Shown one piece after another: positions 12,655 to 21,589 of a DNA stretch of 64,000 nucleotides. Position 1 is the stretch's first letter. Each line of letters begins with the position of its first letter. The stretch spans positions 80,337-144,336 of the forward strand of contig JASWJB010000079.1 in assembly GCA_032433595.1 (NCBI GenBank). Direction: 5' to 3'. The DNA comes from Conoideocrella luteorostrata. Taxonomy: Eukaryota > Ascomycota > Sordariomycetes > Hypocreales > Clavicipitaceae. The position numbers and the translations under genes are program-made. Below the pieces are notes generated by a model, which was not told the origin of the DNA, did not search any database, and worked only from the letters and a program-made list of their open reading frames with translations.

Positions 12655-14510
12655 TCTGGGAGAAAGGTCGAAGCCACCCGGAGGCTTGTGAGCTAGTTAT
12701 TATGGGGTACGGTCCTGCCTGCCCGGGCTCCCGTGGTGGCTCTCCGTACATGTAATTGGGTAGCGGATTGACCACCAGACCATGAGCTGCTGACGTCCAA
12801 CGTCGAACCCTCCTCCTCACTCGAAAGACCTGGCTGAACTGGCCAAGAACGATTCGGGACCATGAATGCTCTCAGTGCGATCCGTAATTACCAGCCAACT
12901 CTGTCCGGGCAGGGCCGGGTATTAAGCTACTGGCTGAGGAGCGCCCCGGCTTTGATGGAAATCCTGAAACGTAAGTTCGTTCACACTTGGCACGAAGGCG
13001 CAATTGAGTATCCGGGGTTTGACGTGAGATGCAATTTCTCGCCAACTACATGCTCGCGCGACAATGAGGATTACCCCGAAGATGGGATATTAGCAGTAAA
13101 GAGTGACATTACGAAGTGGAATCGGAATGGACAGCGGGATGCGCATATATAATATAACTTACTCCCATACATTCTGCCGCGCGAGACGGACCCCCCGCCT
13201 ACAGAGCAGATTCAATCCCCTCTTTTGCGCTAGTTCGAAGGAATTGCATATCCATTTCTGCACGAGGATCTACAATACAGACGTCTCAAGGCGCCATTTA
13301 GCCTGTCAGTTGACGCACGATAAAGCAAAGCCAGCAGCTACCAGCGACTTCCCCCAGACTATTCATCTGGCTTGGTCTTGCGCCCTATTCGCCCAAATTT
13401 GGACCCTTCCCTTTAGTGTTCCCTCCTCTGGCATAAGATGGTTGCATCGTCATCTACAATACGGAGTAAAATCTGCTGATCGACACGGTTGGCGCGAAGA
13501 TAAATTGCATTGCGCGATGGACGACACTGTCCGGCAACCAAAACCCCGCTTATTCGCCGGTCAGGAGCATGAATACACGCCTCCTCCTACAACAAAAATA
13601 ATGTCTCCAGCGTCAATAGTTCGTACAGGTTACGGATGCTCTTCATCTCGAAGTAAATGTACGGAGTACCAGCACATATGGTAGAAGTTACGTGGTAGGG
13701 GTTTAGTCATATCTCGCTCTAAGTGGACCGATTGAGCGACCTCCAGGGATTCTGGGCGGGGTCCTTCAGTGGGACAATCACGAAGTCGTCCAGCGTAGGG
13801 GGAACATGTACGGAGTATGGGATGAGTGGTTGGGAGGAATATCGTATGAGATGAGTGATTGGATGGTAAGAATGGCTCGTTGGCTCGTTTGACTGAAAGT
13901 AGTTGTGATTACATTTGGTTCTGGAATGTTGCACACAGAAGAGCCTCACTGATAGTTACACACATTTCTTTTCTACCAATCTCCTTCATGAAATGGTGTA
14001 GCCGTGCTGATGCTACCGGGAGATGGAATGTGCTGTGCGTTTGGGTATACCTGATGCAGACGTCGCTGACAAGGATCACCCTACCTCGTCTACAGCAGCT
14101 TTCAGCTCAATGGGAACCGCCGAATACAACTCAGCGCAGCATGTAGTTACTCCGTAATTATTAGCTGAATCGTATTTTTATTTTCAGGATGGGCAGTCGC
14201 GCTTTGGCACATTTACGAGGCAGAAGTGATGTACTTAGGGCTGCCGCTAGCCCCATCTGGCTAATTACAGGTCTTGTTTTTTGGAAGAGAACAGTAAAGT
14301 ACTCCGTAAAGTGGTAACCAAGTCAAGCACAAGCGAGCCCCGTTCAGGACAGGCCCTTCCAACATGGGATATTAGTGACCAGGATATCGGTGCGATTTTC
14401 TTATCAAAATGAAGTGCAACATCGAAGCTAGAGCGGCGCGCTCCATGTCCGAATCTCTCTACCCGAACCGGTGTGGATGGGGGGCGGGAGACAGACGCCG
14501 CCGTCTTGAA
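12655..14510. other. intergenic, no gene seen
   Basis: About 1.85 kb between the atg22 start and the stop of the DUF3602 gene. Frames of 90-190 codons exist but show no domain, no codon preference and no believable splice structure. TACGGAGTA words occur at about 13462, 13662, 13808, 14142 and 14300. Confidence 0.55.
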
Positions 14511-15277
14511 CTACTTCTTCATAAAACCAAAGAGTTTCCGCTTCATCCTGTCCGCAAAACCGACCGGCGCGTCCTTTTCGGCTGACTTCTGCGCATCCTT
14601 CTTGTCGTGGCCATTCGTGACATGCTCATTTCCGGCGCCGCCACGGCCCGTGTGGTAGTCCTTGTTGTCGTGGCTTGGGCGGTATGCTGCCTCGGGGATG
14701 ACATCTTGGTCTTTGCGCGGAGTTGGCGCCCTGCCGATGTCGCCAATGTTGCCGGCACCTGCGTTGGAAGCACCAGTAAGTAAGTATGGCTGTCTTCTGG
14801 AGGAGGAAAAACAAAAAATGAAAGTCGAGAGAAGAAGAAAACCGCTGGCTCTCTCCTCCTACTCCTCCTCGTCCCCTTCTTCCTGCTCTTCTCCAGCTAC
14901 CACGATTGGTTCCGGCGCGCCACCAGAGAATGACTAGTTAGTCGCCCGCCCAGCCCAATTCCAGCAGATCGCATAGGCTGATAAGACAAGCCACGCCGAT
15001 GCGCCAAGCTACAAGCACCTTGATAAGACCCATCGTGTTATGTGTTCCAAGCAACTACCTCATTCCTCCATGCGATATTGTGTGCAATGCACGCAGAAGT
15101 CAAAAATAAAAAAGACAGGAGAGGGAGATGAGTCTTACCTCCTCTGCCGGCGCTGTATGCTCCGTCACCGCGACTGCCTTCCACGCCGGCGCGGACAACT
15201 TCGCCGTCGACATATTCCGTCTTGTCCTCGTTGATGTTTCCGGCTCCGCCTCGCCCGTGGGATACCTCGACAGCCAT
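14511..15277 (-). CDS. DUF3602 (GRGGAGN-repeat) small protein
   Basis: Small fungal protein of unknown function with DUF3602-type repeats. Two exons, 15139-15277 and 14511-14758, split by a 380-nt intron with donor GTAAGA and acceptor ACGCAG. The joined product is 128 residues. It carries three copies of the G-R-G-G-A-G-N motif: HGRGGAGNIN near the N-terminus, SAGRGGAGNIGDIG rebuilt exactly across the splice, and HTGRGGAGNEHV in the second exon. That the second copy is restored by splicing strongly supports the intron. The C-terminus is basic (ADRMKRKLFGFMKK). There is no signal peptide or membrane segment; the protein looks disordered and hydrophilic. The intron is long for this window and could hide a further small exon, but I saw no fourth motif copy in it. 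Confidence 0.87.
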
Positions 15278-16272
15278 GATCGCAGGAAAAGTTTCGCGAA
15301 TGCTCGAGCGCTGATGAAATGTGAGTCTACCTTGGTGTAAGGAGGTGCTGAGGATTGCGAATGTGAGTATTGAGCAGAAGAAAATTGGCCGGGCGCAAAC
15401 ACATATTGGAGGTTATGACTATGGAGTGCCGAGGGCTCTTTATCACTCTCCCCACACGTCACATCATCAGTTTGTGTTGCTTGCTGATAAGATAGACGTG
15501 ACCTCTTCAATGGCTGCCCCCCAGCAGGGCGATAATTCGACGCCACTTTCAGCCTTAATTTCTCGTGGCAGCCCATCTCTCCCCTTGTGCATCGCTGGAG
15601 GCAGGCGTGCACGAACATTACCCGGGTAAATAGTTACGGGCATCACATCGATACTTGACTGTACATTACCGCTATTGGTGTGGTTATCAACGAGGCTTGC
15701 CAGTTTCTGGTGCCAAGTTCCTGGCGTCGGACCCAGCGGACCAGTGAGAGGCGGCCGACGCGGACCTCCCAACTGTCGTTTACGTAGCTGAATTTGGTGA
15801 GTGGGCAGACTGTTCGCGCTAGCGAGTACTACGTACAGTGCGCTCAGTAGGCTGAATCCGGGTGAGCTTATCTCAAACCTGACACTGAACAATAGAGTCC
15901 TTATCAGTCAAGCTCACTAGTGGCCCCCAACTCCTCTGACGTTTTGTGTCGACGGGGGCTTATTTTCCACATGGGCAGGTCATCATGCTAACAGGAATCC
16001 TGTGCCACTCTTGCCTACTACGTGCACTGCAGAATCAAGAAGACAAGGAACGTTCCCTCCCAAGATCTTGGCTTCCGTGGCTTCTCGGGGACTTCAGCCG
16101 ACTGTAGTTGCGTGCAGCCACACATGAGACGGTTTCATTAGACATTTGCCGTTTATTTAATGCCACACCGTAGCGCCTCGCATGTAACTTTGCGCCATCC
16201 ACTCCATATTTATACATGACGACAAACTCGCAATGGCATAACACTCCATCATACTGTTGACTGATCGGCTAG
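15278..16272. other. intergenic, no gene seen
   Basis: Promoter side of the DUF3602 gene plus DNA upstream of the BTB-like frame. The longest minus-strand frame here (to 15892) lacks an ATG at its 5' end. No N-terminal BTB exon could be found in any plus-strand frame. Confidence 0.5.
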
Positions 16273-17121
16273 GGACAGTTCTCGCCGTGGCTCGTTCCCC
16301 CGCCAGCTCAGACATATAATTCCACTGCTAGTTCCGTTCTCCGTCTCAAGAGTATTTCTCCCGAGGCCGGCCATGTTCTCGTACACCACCTCTTCACAGG
16401 CACTTATCAGTGTCTTAAGCCGCTCGGGCTGTCTCCCTGCGATAAAATAATCGCAGAATACACCACTAGCATTCAAGTGTATATCGCCGCCCGGGAACAT
16501 GACCTTGACACTCTGATTGACCAAGCTAAAGATGAGATCGCAAGACTAGGGGCGACGTTAGACCTGACGGCGATTTTCAGAGCCGTAAAAAGTGCATACC
16601 CAAGTCCAAGAACAGACGATGCATGGTTCATCAGCTACCTGAAAACTCGATCAAAGGTATTGCTGACAGGCGAAGACCTCGGTTTTTGGCACGGCGTTGG
16701 AGGCAGCATGTCTGTCGCGGAGATATTTTTGGAAAGCATTTTGGAATCTTTGTCTACTCCAGTGACGTCTGGAGTGGCCGTCGCAGGGAAAGCTGTGACC
16801 ACAGCTGAGCTTCTTTCTGTTTCTGACCGCCCCTCTACACCCGATGCGGAGTCGGAGGATGTCAGGTCTAGCCAGTTGGGTACCACATTAGGGGAGGAGC
16901 CAAATGAACACCCTGCGGAGGTCGAATTTCCTCCACCGATCCCGAAAAAGGGCAAGAAAAAAGGAAAAGGCAACAAGTTAGGGGAAACTTATGATGAGTA
17001 TTGTGTGTTGATGGAATCACATATGGAGTGCGAGGAATGGAAGGCTTGCAGCGCTTGTTGCAATCGCGTGCGCCGCCTTGCTCTTGAGTTAGATGACAGT
17101 GAAAGTCCTGTGCATACTTGA
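16273..17121 (+). pseudogene. BTB/POZ-like protein, 5' part missing
   Basis: An open frame of about 280 codons that resembles the second half of a fungal BTB/POZ protein and the region after it. Landmarks: SISPEAGHVLVHHLFTGTY (end of the BTB fold), SPCDKIIAEYTTSIQVYIAA, then HDLDTLIDQAKDEIARLG and ISYLKTRSKVLL. The C-terminal part has a Lys-rich stretch (PIPKKGKKKGKGNK) and a Cys-containing end (ECEEWKACSACCNRVRR). The frame is closed upstream by a stop at 16270. There is no in-frame ATG before the BTB-like part, and I found no exon carrying the usual first half of the domain (strand 1 and the H-x-x-[LV] segment). Either upstream exons escaped me or the gene is truncated. Since the next items downstream are relics too, truncation is the better guess. 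Confidence 0.6.
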
Positions 17122-17325
17122 GAATACCAACCGGGTTGGATGTTTGTGCGCAATTTATATATGTCTACGCTTGAGAAGAAAAAAATGGGCTAATATCGGG
17201 CAACTTTCTTATCATTCTAGCATCCGTTCTTTTTCCGGCACTCTATAAATACCTCAGTAGGAAGACTTATATTAGTGGCAGACAATACCAGACCTATTCT
17301 AACCTGAGCATCAAACTTGGTACAT

Positions 17326-17563
17326 TTACGCCCACGTGTGACTCAAGCCGATATCTCTCAAATTCCAAGTGACAGTGCGTTGGGACCTAGAGAGGGCCGT
17401 GACGTGAGGTAAGATCTGAGCGAAATGGCTGTGGCAACTGCTTGTTTGCCCAGAACTGTCGCGTGTTCACCAAGGACGATGACCTTTCCTGGTGCTGACA
17501 CCATAAATGGAGGCACCATTGGCGACGAAACTTTTCTCTCCGTGGCGTTGGATTCGAAAAAAA
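17326..17563 (-). pseudogene. mevalonate kinase fragment, frameshifted
   Basis: Relic of the N-terminal part of mevalonate kinase (ERG12; ATP-dependent phosphorylation of mevalonate in isoprenoid and sterol synthesis). The first frame reads MVSAPGKVIVLGEHATVLGK then AISLRSYL, the start of the GHMP-kinase fold. That frame ends at a stop at 17358. Shifting one base near 17370-17380 recovers QRTVTWNLRDIGLSHTW, the segment that follows in intact enzymes, before another stop at 17326. Nothing downstream matches the rest of the kinase, including its GHMP ATP-binding loop. So about 75 codons of a roughly 400+ residue enzyme remain, with a frameshift. It cannot encode an enzyme. A T17 run (A17 on the plus strand, 17557-17573) abuts its 5' edge. 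Confidence 0.8.
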
Positions 17564-17573
17564 AAAAAAAAAA
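17557..17573. repeat. A17 homopolymer
   Basis: Uninterrupted run of 17 A on the plus strand, directly at the 5' edge of the mevalonate kinase relic, which lies on the other strand. Its orientation is opposite to that expected for a retroposed poly(A) tail of that gene. Confidence 0.95.
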
Positions 17574-18038
17574 GGGCAAATTGTTGAATTGCTTTCGTGG
17601 GCTCAGTTTATTACCCCTGGGGCATTTGTATTAGGACTAGCGACAATAGTCAAGTTGCTTTTCACAGATACGGCAAGATAAGGTTACTTGCGATAACAAA
17701 CGGTTGAAGCAAACGGCCTTTGCAATTTTGCAAATCCGGTCTGTGTGGTAGTTGGCTTCACCTCAACATTAGACTTGATTGCCCAGATGACAGTTTCTTA
17801 CTACTAGTTTATTGGGGTGCTTGGGACACCAAGCTGAAGTACTTCTAACAAGCTTGTCTCAAATGGCTTGCAAGAATCGAGTACCCTTCTACCCGAATGT
17901 CCACAGCTATTCATCAAACTGTTCCGGTGATTTGTTGCATCTTCCTCCGCGGAACGAAAACATGACTAACTCTCTCACATGGTGGCTGCTCCAGGGAAGT
18001 TGTAACAGAGGGTGCTGGACTTTGGTCAGCAAAGCTCC
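17574..18038. other. no gene seen between two relics
   Basis: About 465 bases between the mevalonate kinase fragment and the stop of the kinase-like gene. No supported reading frame, repeat or RNA gene. Confidence 0.5.
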
Positions 18039-18814
18039 CTACTTCTTGCGCATCAAGCGTACCTTCAATAGATCTCCTAGATTCGCTCTGGCTTGTAGCA
18101 ACATCCTCAAAAAATCCAAGGCCTTGGAACCCTCTGGCCATTTATTTGCGTTTTCTCGGGAACAACTTTTTCGAAGGTCCAAGGATACATCAAGCAGTGT
18201 GTGAGAGGTAGCAATTCTACAGGATTCATTGTCCCCCTCTGACACGATTCTCGACCGGCTGATGTCTTTTAGAAGGTGTTCATTGCTATCACTAACTGAA
18301 CTTACAAATCTTGACATTTCCATCAATACTAGCTAGTATTTTTGTTTCACGAAGCCTGGTGTGCCGAAGACCAATGTTTTCCAGATAAGCTAGCCCTTGC
18401 AAGACCTCACAAAGCTGTCAGACTGAATTATACCCTGAACGTGCTAAGCTAGTTACTTACCTGTCCAAGGATGGCCGCAAGCGCAAGCTCTCCGAAGTGG
18501 GGAAATACCTGGGCACACAAATCCACAACGACAATGGGCATGAACTCGACATGGGCGTCTATAATGTCGGGGTCTTTCCGGGGAATCAGTGCCACTGCTC
18601 TAACAAAATTCTCATCTCGAATGCGTTGTAGAATCCGTGTCTTTTCCAAGGCGTTTGGCTCTAAGATTCTTCTGCTATACAAGACGTCGCGGTACCCAAT
18701 TAACTCGTGGGACTGTGTCATTACATAGCCGTCCTCATCGTGACAGCAATAGCAATCAATTCTGGCCTGTTTGATATGGTAACACATATTTACTACTAGA
18801 ACGAAAGAATCCAT
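18039..18814 (-). CDS. pseudokinase-like protein (kinase fold, catalytic motifs lost)
   Basis: Three exons (18461-18814, 18306-18414, 18039-18265) with short introns of 46 and 40 nt join into 229 residues in one frame. The pattern resembles a fungal protein-kinase C-lobe. A helix (FPHFGELALAAILGQ, LCEVLQGLAYLENIGL) runs into the catalytic-loop position, RHTRLRETKILASIDGNVKI, where an active kinase has HRD-x-K-x-x-N. Here the Asp, Lys and Asn are absent, and no DFG follows. The end, NKWPEGSKALDFLRMLLQAR, fits the last helices of the fold, where related proteins have W-x-x-x-A-x-D-F-L. No Gly-rich loop is visible in the N-terminal exon. The start is uncertain: the first in-frame ATG is at 18814, though the frame stays open to about 18880. 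Either an expressed pseudokinase or a decaying gene. Confidence 0.55.
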
Positions 18815-19759
18815 ACAACTATAAGTCAACGGGACTACTTCAATATTTAATGAAGTACGGCCTACGCTGTTGCGTGCCACATAAGCCTTGTGTCAACACT
18901 ACGGCACGTAGTTACATCAACTTCCAGGTTATGGCCATTTCCACTTTTGTTGTTAATCAACCTCACTGACAAGCCCACTTATGCGTTCTATTTGCTTACC
19001 GGAAAACATACTGAGAAATGCTGAGCACCGAATGTCATATTTTATTATCAGCTGGACTAAGGAAAGCGCGGCTAAAAAAAATAAGGGGGCGTCGACGAAA
19101 ACGCTAGAACAAACGCCCGAGCATCAAGACAGCGTCAACAGTAATTGCGAAGTGCAATGGAGCTGAGAAAGATATTTGCTGAGGGTCGGGTCCGGCTTAT
19201 CGTGTTGATCTTGGCGCAGTTGGAAAGGCAGGAGAATGACATGCACATGTTGGAGGATGCGCCTTTGTAAACCGTGAAACGCTGAAATTGAAGGCTATGG
19301 AGGTGATAGGACTGTTTTGTAGGGTAGCCCGCCGTTGGTACCTGTAACTAAGAATCAGCAAGCCCTGTCTGTTGTGCTAACACTACTGAGGCGCGCTGCA
19401 TCTTTCAGACGCTGTTACGTGCTGGAATTGCAAGCAAAGTGAAGGTATTGTTATAATTGATGATGATCTTAGATGTAGGTCTCTAGTCTAGCTATTCCGT
19501 ACAGAAAGGGGTCCTGTGGGTCCCACCTGCAGCGTGACTAATCCACCCACTAATCCGACGATTCTTATCGTAACAGCAAGTCTATCTTATAAGAAATCGG
19601 CCAGCCTAAATACAGTGCTATTAAGGGAAGGATAGGTTAAGATGTGTACTGGCGTAAAACGTGCTAGCATAAAGGCTGGCCTCGCCATGGTTGGCCAGCC
19701 CACAGCAGTAGCTGGCCATGGCGTGCCTGCCCCGTACGTGGCCTAGCTCTTGGACTATA
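18815..19759. other. no gene seen upstream of the Tc1/mariner element
   Basis: About 945 bases without a supported gene. The last 140 bases have GC-rich inverted strings (TGGCCAGCC near 19692 and related GGCTGGCC near 19676), possibly a hairpin or the remains of an older insertion. Confidence 0.45.
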
Positions 19760-19787
19760 CAGTGGGTCCAGGTAATTCCGACGAAAT
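19760..19787 (+). repeat. left terminal inverted repeat
   Basis: Starts CAGTGGGTCCAGGTAATTCC and pairs with the right end at 21133-21162 with a small indel after base 10. A TACGGAGTA word follows at once (about 19789-19797). Confidence 0.9.
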
Positions 19788-19879
19788 TACGGAGTACGCT
19801 ATTTTCAGGTATCGCGACCCGCGCCAAATCATCACAAGAAGCAACCCTCCCTCTTCAAGACGCGATTTCTGCCGCCACA

Positions 19880-21004
19880 ATGCCTCGTCAGGTGCAAAAG
19901 AAGAATTGGAGTCCTCACCAGAGGGGCAGGATTTCACTATTATACGAAAAAAAATTCACTGCCCGTCAAATCGCTGAACAAGAGGGCGTGCCGCTTGGTA
20001 GCATCCCCGGCATCGCAAAGCGCTACAAGCAGCAAATCAAGGGTAAAGATTTACCACGCCCGGGACAACCACCAAAATTATCGGATTAAGATAAAAGAAT
20101 GATCAATCGAATCATTAGGCGTGAGCCTTTTATCCAGAATAAAAAACTTATCCAGGCGGCCAATTTACAGTGTAGTGTTTCAACTCTAACTAATTGGCTT
20201 AAATCGACCGGCGTCTAACACAAGCGGGCACTTTGACGCCCAAAACTAACCCCTTTAGACACTTCTAAACGGTTAGCCTTCGCTGAGAGACATCAGGAAA
20301 AGTCAGTTAATGACTGGGAACAGGTGATTTTTTCAGATGAAGTCTCTGTGGCAAGTACTAATGGTTTAAAACCGGAGTGGGTGTTTTGTGGTGTCATGAG
20401 TTTTAAGCCTCCTTAGAGAAACCTTAATTCTACAACAACTAATTAATTTTAGATCGAGCGACTTAATCAGCAGTATGTACAGCCAATTCCACGTCGACGG
20501 AATAAATCGCAAATGTTCTGGGGTGCTTTTGGCGCCTTTAATCGTTCTTCATTGTGTGCGCTACCTGGCGACCCTACTTCTAGCCGTGGCGGCGTATCAG
20601 GGCGTGTAATTCTCAACACCTTAGAAGAGGAGCTTCCTACAATTTTGGCACCTGGGAATACCTTCATGCAAGATAATGCTCCTGTACATAGAGCTCATTT
20701 AGTGCAAAATTGGCTCTGTGGTTGGGCGCTGGAAAATGGCATTACTTTAATGGATTGGCCACCATACTCGCCCGATCTTAATCCCATTGAAAATCTATGG
20801 AAATTACTTAAAGAGAAAATAATCGAACGTCACCCTCACCTATCTGAGCCGATGAATACGATGGAATGGTTTGCACAGCTTGAAACATCTGCGGTGGAGG
20901 CGTGGGAGGAATTCCCGCAAGAGCTGCCTTTGAAGCTAATTGACACAATGCCTCACCGAATTGAAGCAATTATCAACGCGCACGGCTGGTACACAAAATA
21001 CTGA
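19880..21004 (+). pseudogene. Tc1/mariner transposase, interrupted by stops
   Basis: One frame runs 375 codons from ATG 19880 to the stop at 21004 but holds several in-frame stops: TAA at 20087, then TAA and TGA near 20216 and 20234, and a group near 20414-20455. The first 69 codons form a helix-turn-helix with SPHQRGRISLLYEKKFTARQ and QEGVPLGSIPGIAKRY. The catalytic domain follows, with FSDEV (first Asp), MQDNAPVHRAHLVQNW (second Asp) and YSPDLNPIENLWKLLKE (Glu). At least two of the stops are one C-to-T change away from Gln or Arg codons (CAA to TAA, CGA to TGA), as expected from repeat-induced point mutation or deamination. The stop cluster at 20414-20455 ends in ATTTTAG and may instead be a small intron. 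There is no frameshift, so inactivation looks fairly recent. Confidence 0.85.
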
Positions 21005-21132
21005 CTATCCCAATCCGTGCAGAATCCTTTAAATAGCCTGCATACAACATGCGAATTCTTTTGCTATTAATTTGAGTGAGATATCACTATTTAAAAATTC
21101 CCCTGTTGTCAGGTAAACATGCGGGTGGTTTC

Positions 21133-21162
21133 ATTTTCGTCGGAATTACTTGGGACCCACTG
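21133..21162 (-). repeat. right terminal inverted repeat
   Basis: Reverse complement begins CAGTGGGTCCCAAGTAATTC and matches the left repeat. Followed by TA at 21163-21164. Confidence 0.9.
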
Positions 21163-21589
21163 TACTCGCAAAAACCTGACAGCTCCAACATGCCATCCCA
21201 TTTTCCACCCTACCCTGATGCTATGTTAGAACATGTACTGTCGTCCAAATGCCATCCCAACGTATGAGCAGGGCAACGTCAGCTTCCCACAGCGGGGCCT
21301 ACCTCAGGCTTATGGCCACTCTGCCACCTATTTGTGAACTGCCAGACACATTTCCGAGTTGGGATTTATGGCCATCCGTCGATGCCCTGTTCTCCAAGAT
21401 CTTGTTCATCCAATTCGTTCGGCCCTTCGATGATAAAGGCATCACATAGAAAGCTGTCACGCTGAGCCCAGTATGACCTTCGTGAGAATAACATGCCCAT
21501 AACGCCATTGCAGACAATATACATACATACGGCTATGAAAAAACTTGCATTATAACAACCCGTCCAGCACCTGTTCAGCCGCTGGCATT
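21163..21589. other. intergenic, 3' side of the ABC transporter
   Basis: 427 bases between the transposon and the ABC transporter stop, which likely includes the transporter's 3' untranslated region. No other feature seen. Confidence 0.5.

Larger units (their letters stand above)
19760..21162 (+). mobile_element. Tc1/mariner-type DNA transposon, 1403 bp
   Basis: Complete in outline. Terminal inverted repeats of 28-30 bp start CAGTGGGTCC on both sides and share GTAATTCCGACGAAA. The element is flanked by TA at 19758-19759 and 21163-21164, the target duplication expected for this superfamily. It contains one transposase frame on the plus strand with several stops. Fungal relatives such as Ant1-like elements belong to the same superfamily. 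With intact ends but no functional transposase of its own, it could only move if another copy supplied the enzyme. Confidence 0.93.

Noticed and set aside
12862..13684. Two plus-strand frames of 96 and 193 codons
   Set aside because: No motif, low coding character, and they contain TACGGAGTA words typical of intergenic DNA here.
15467..15892. Minus-strand frame that looks like a small secreted protein with a Lys-Arg processing site
   Set aside because: The frame has no ATG at its 5' end (the first codon is TTG), so the apparent signal peptide has no start codon.
17557..17573. A17 run as a retroposition tail for the mevalonate kinase fragment
   Set aside because: It lies at the 5' side of the fragment and in the wrong orientation.
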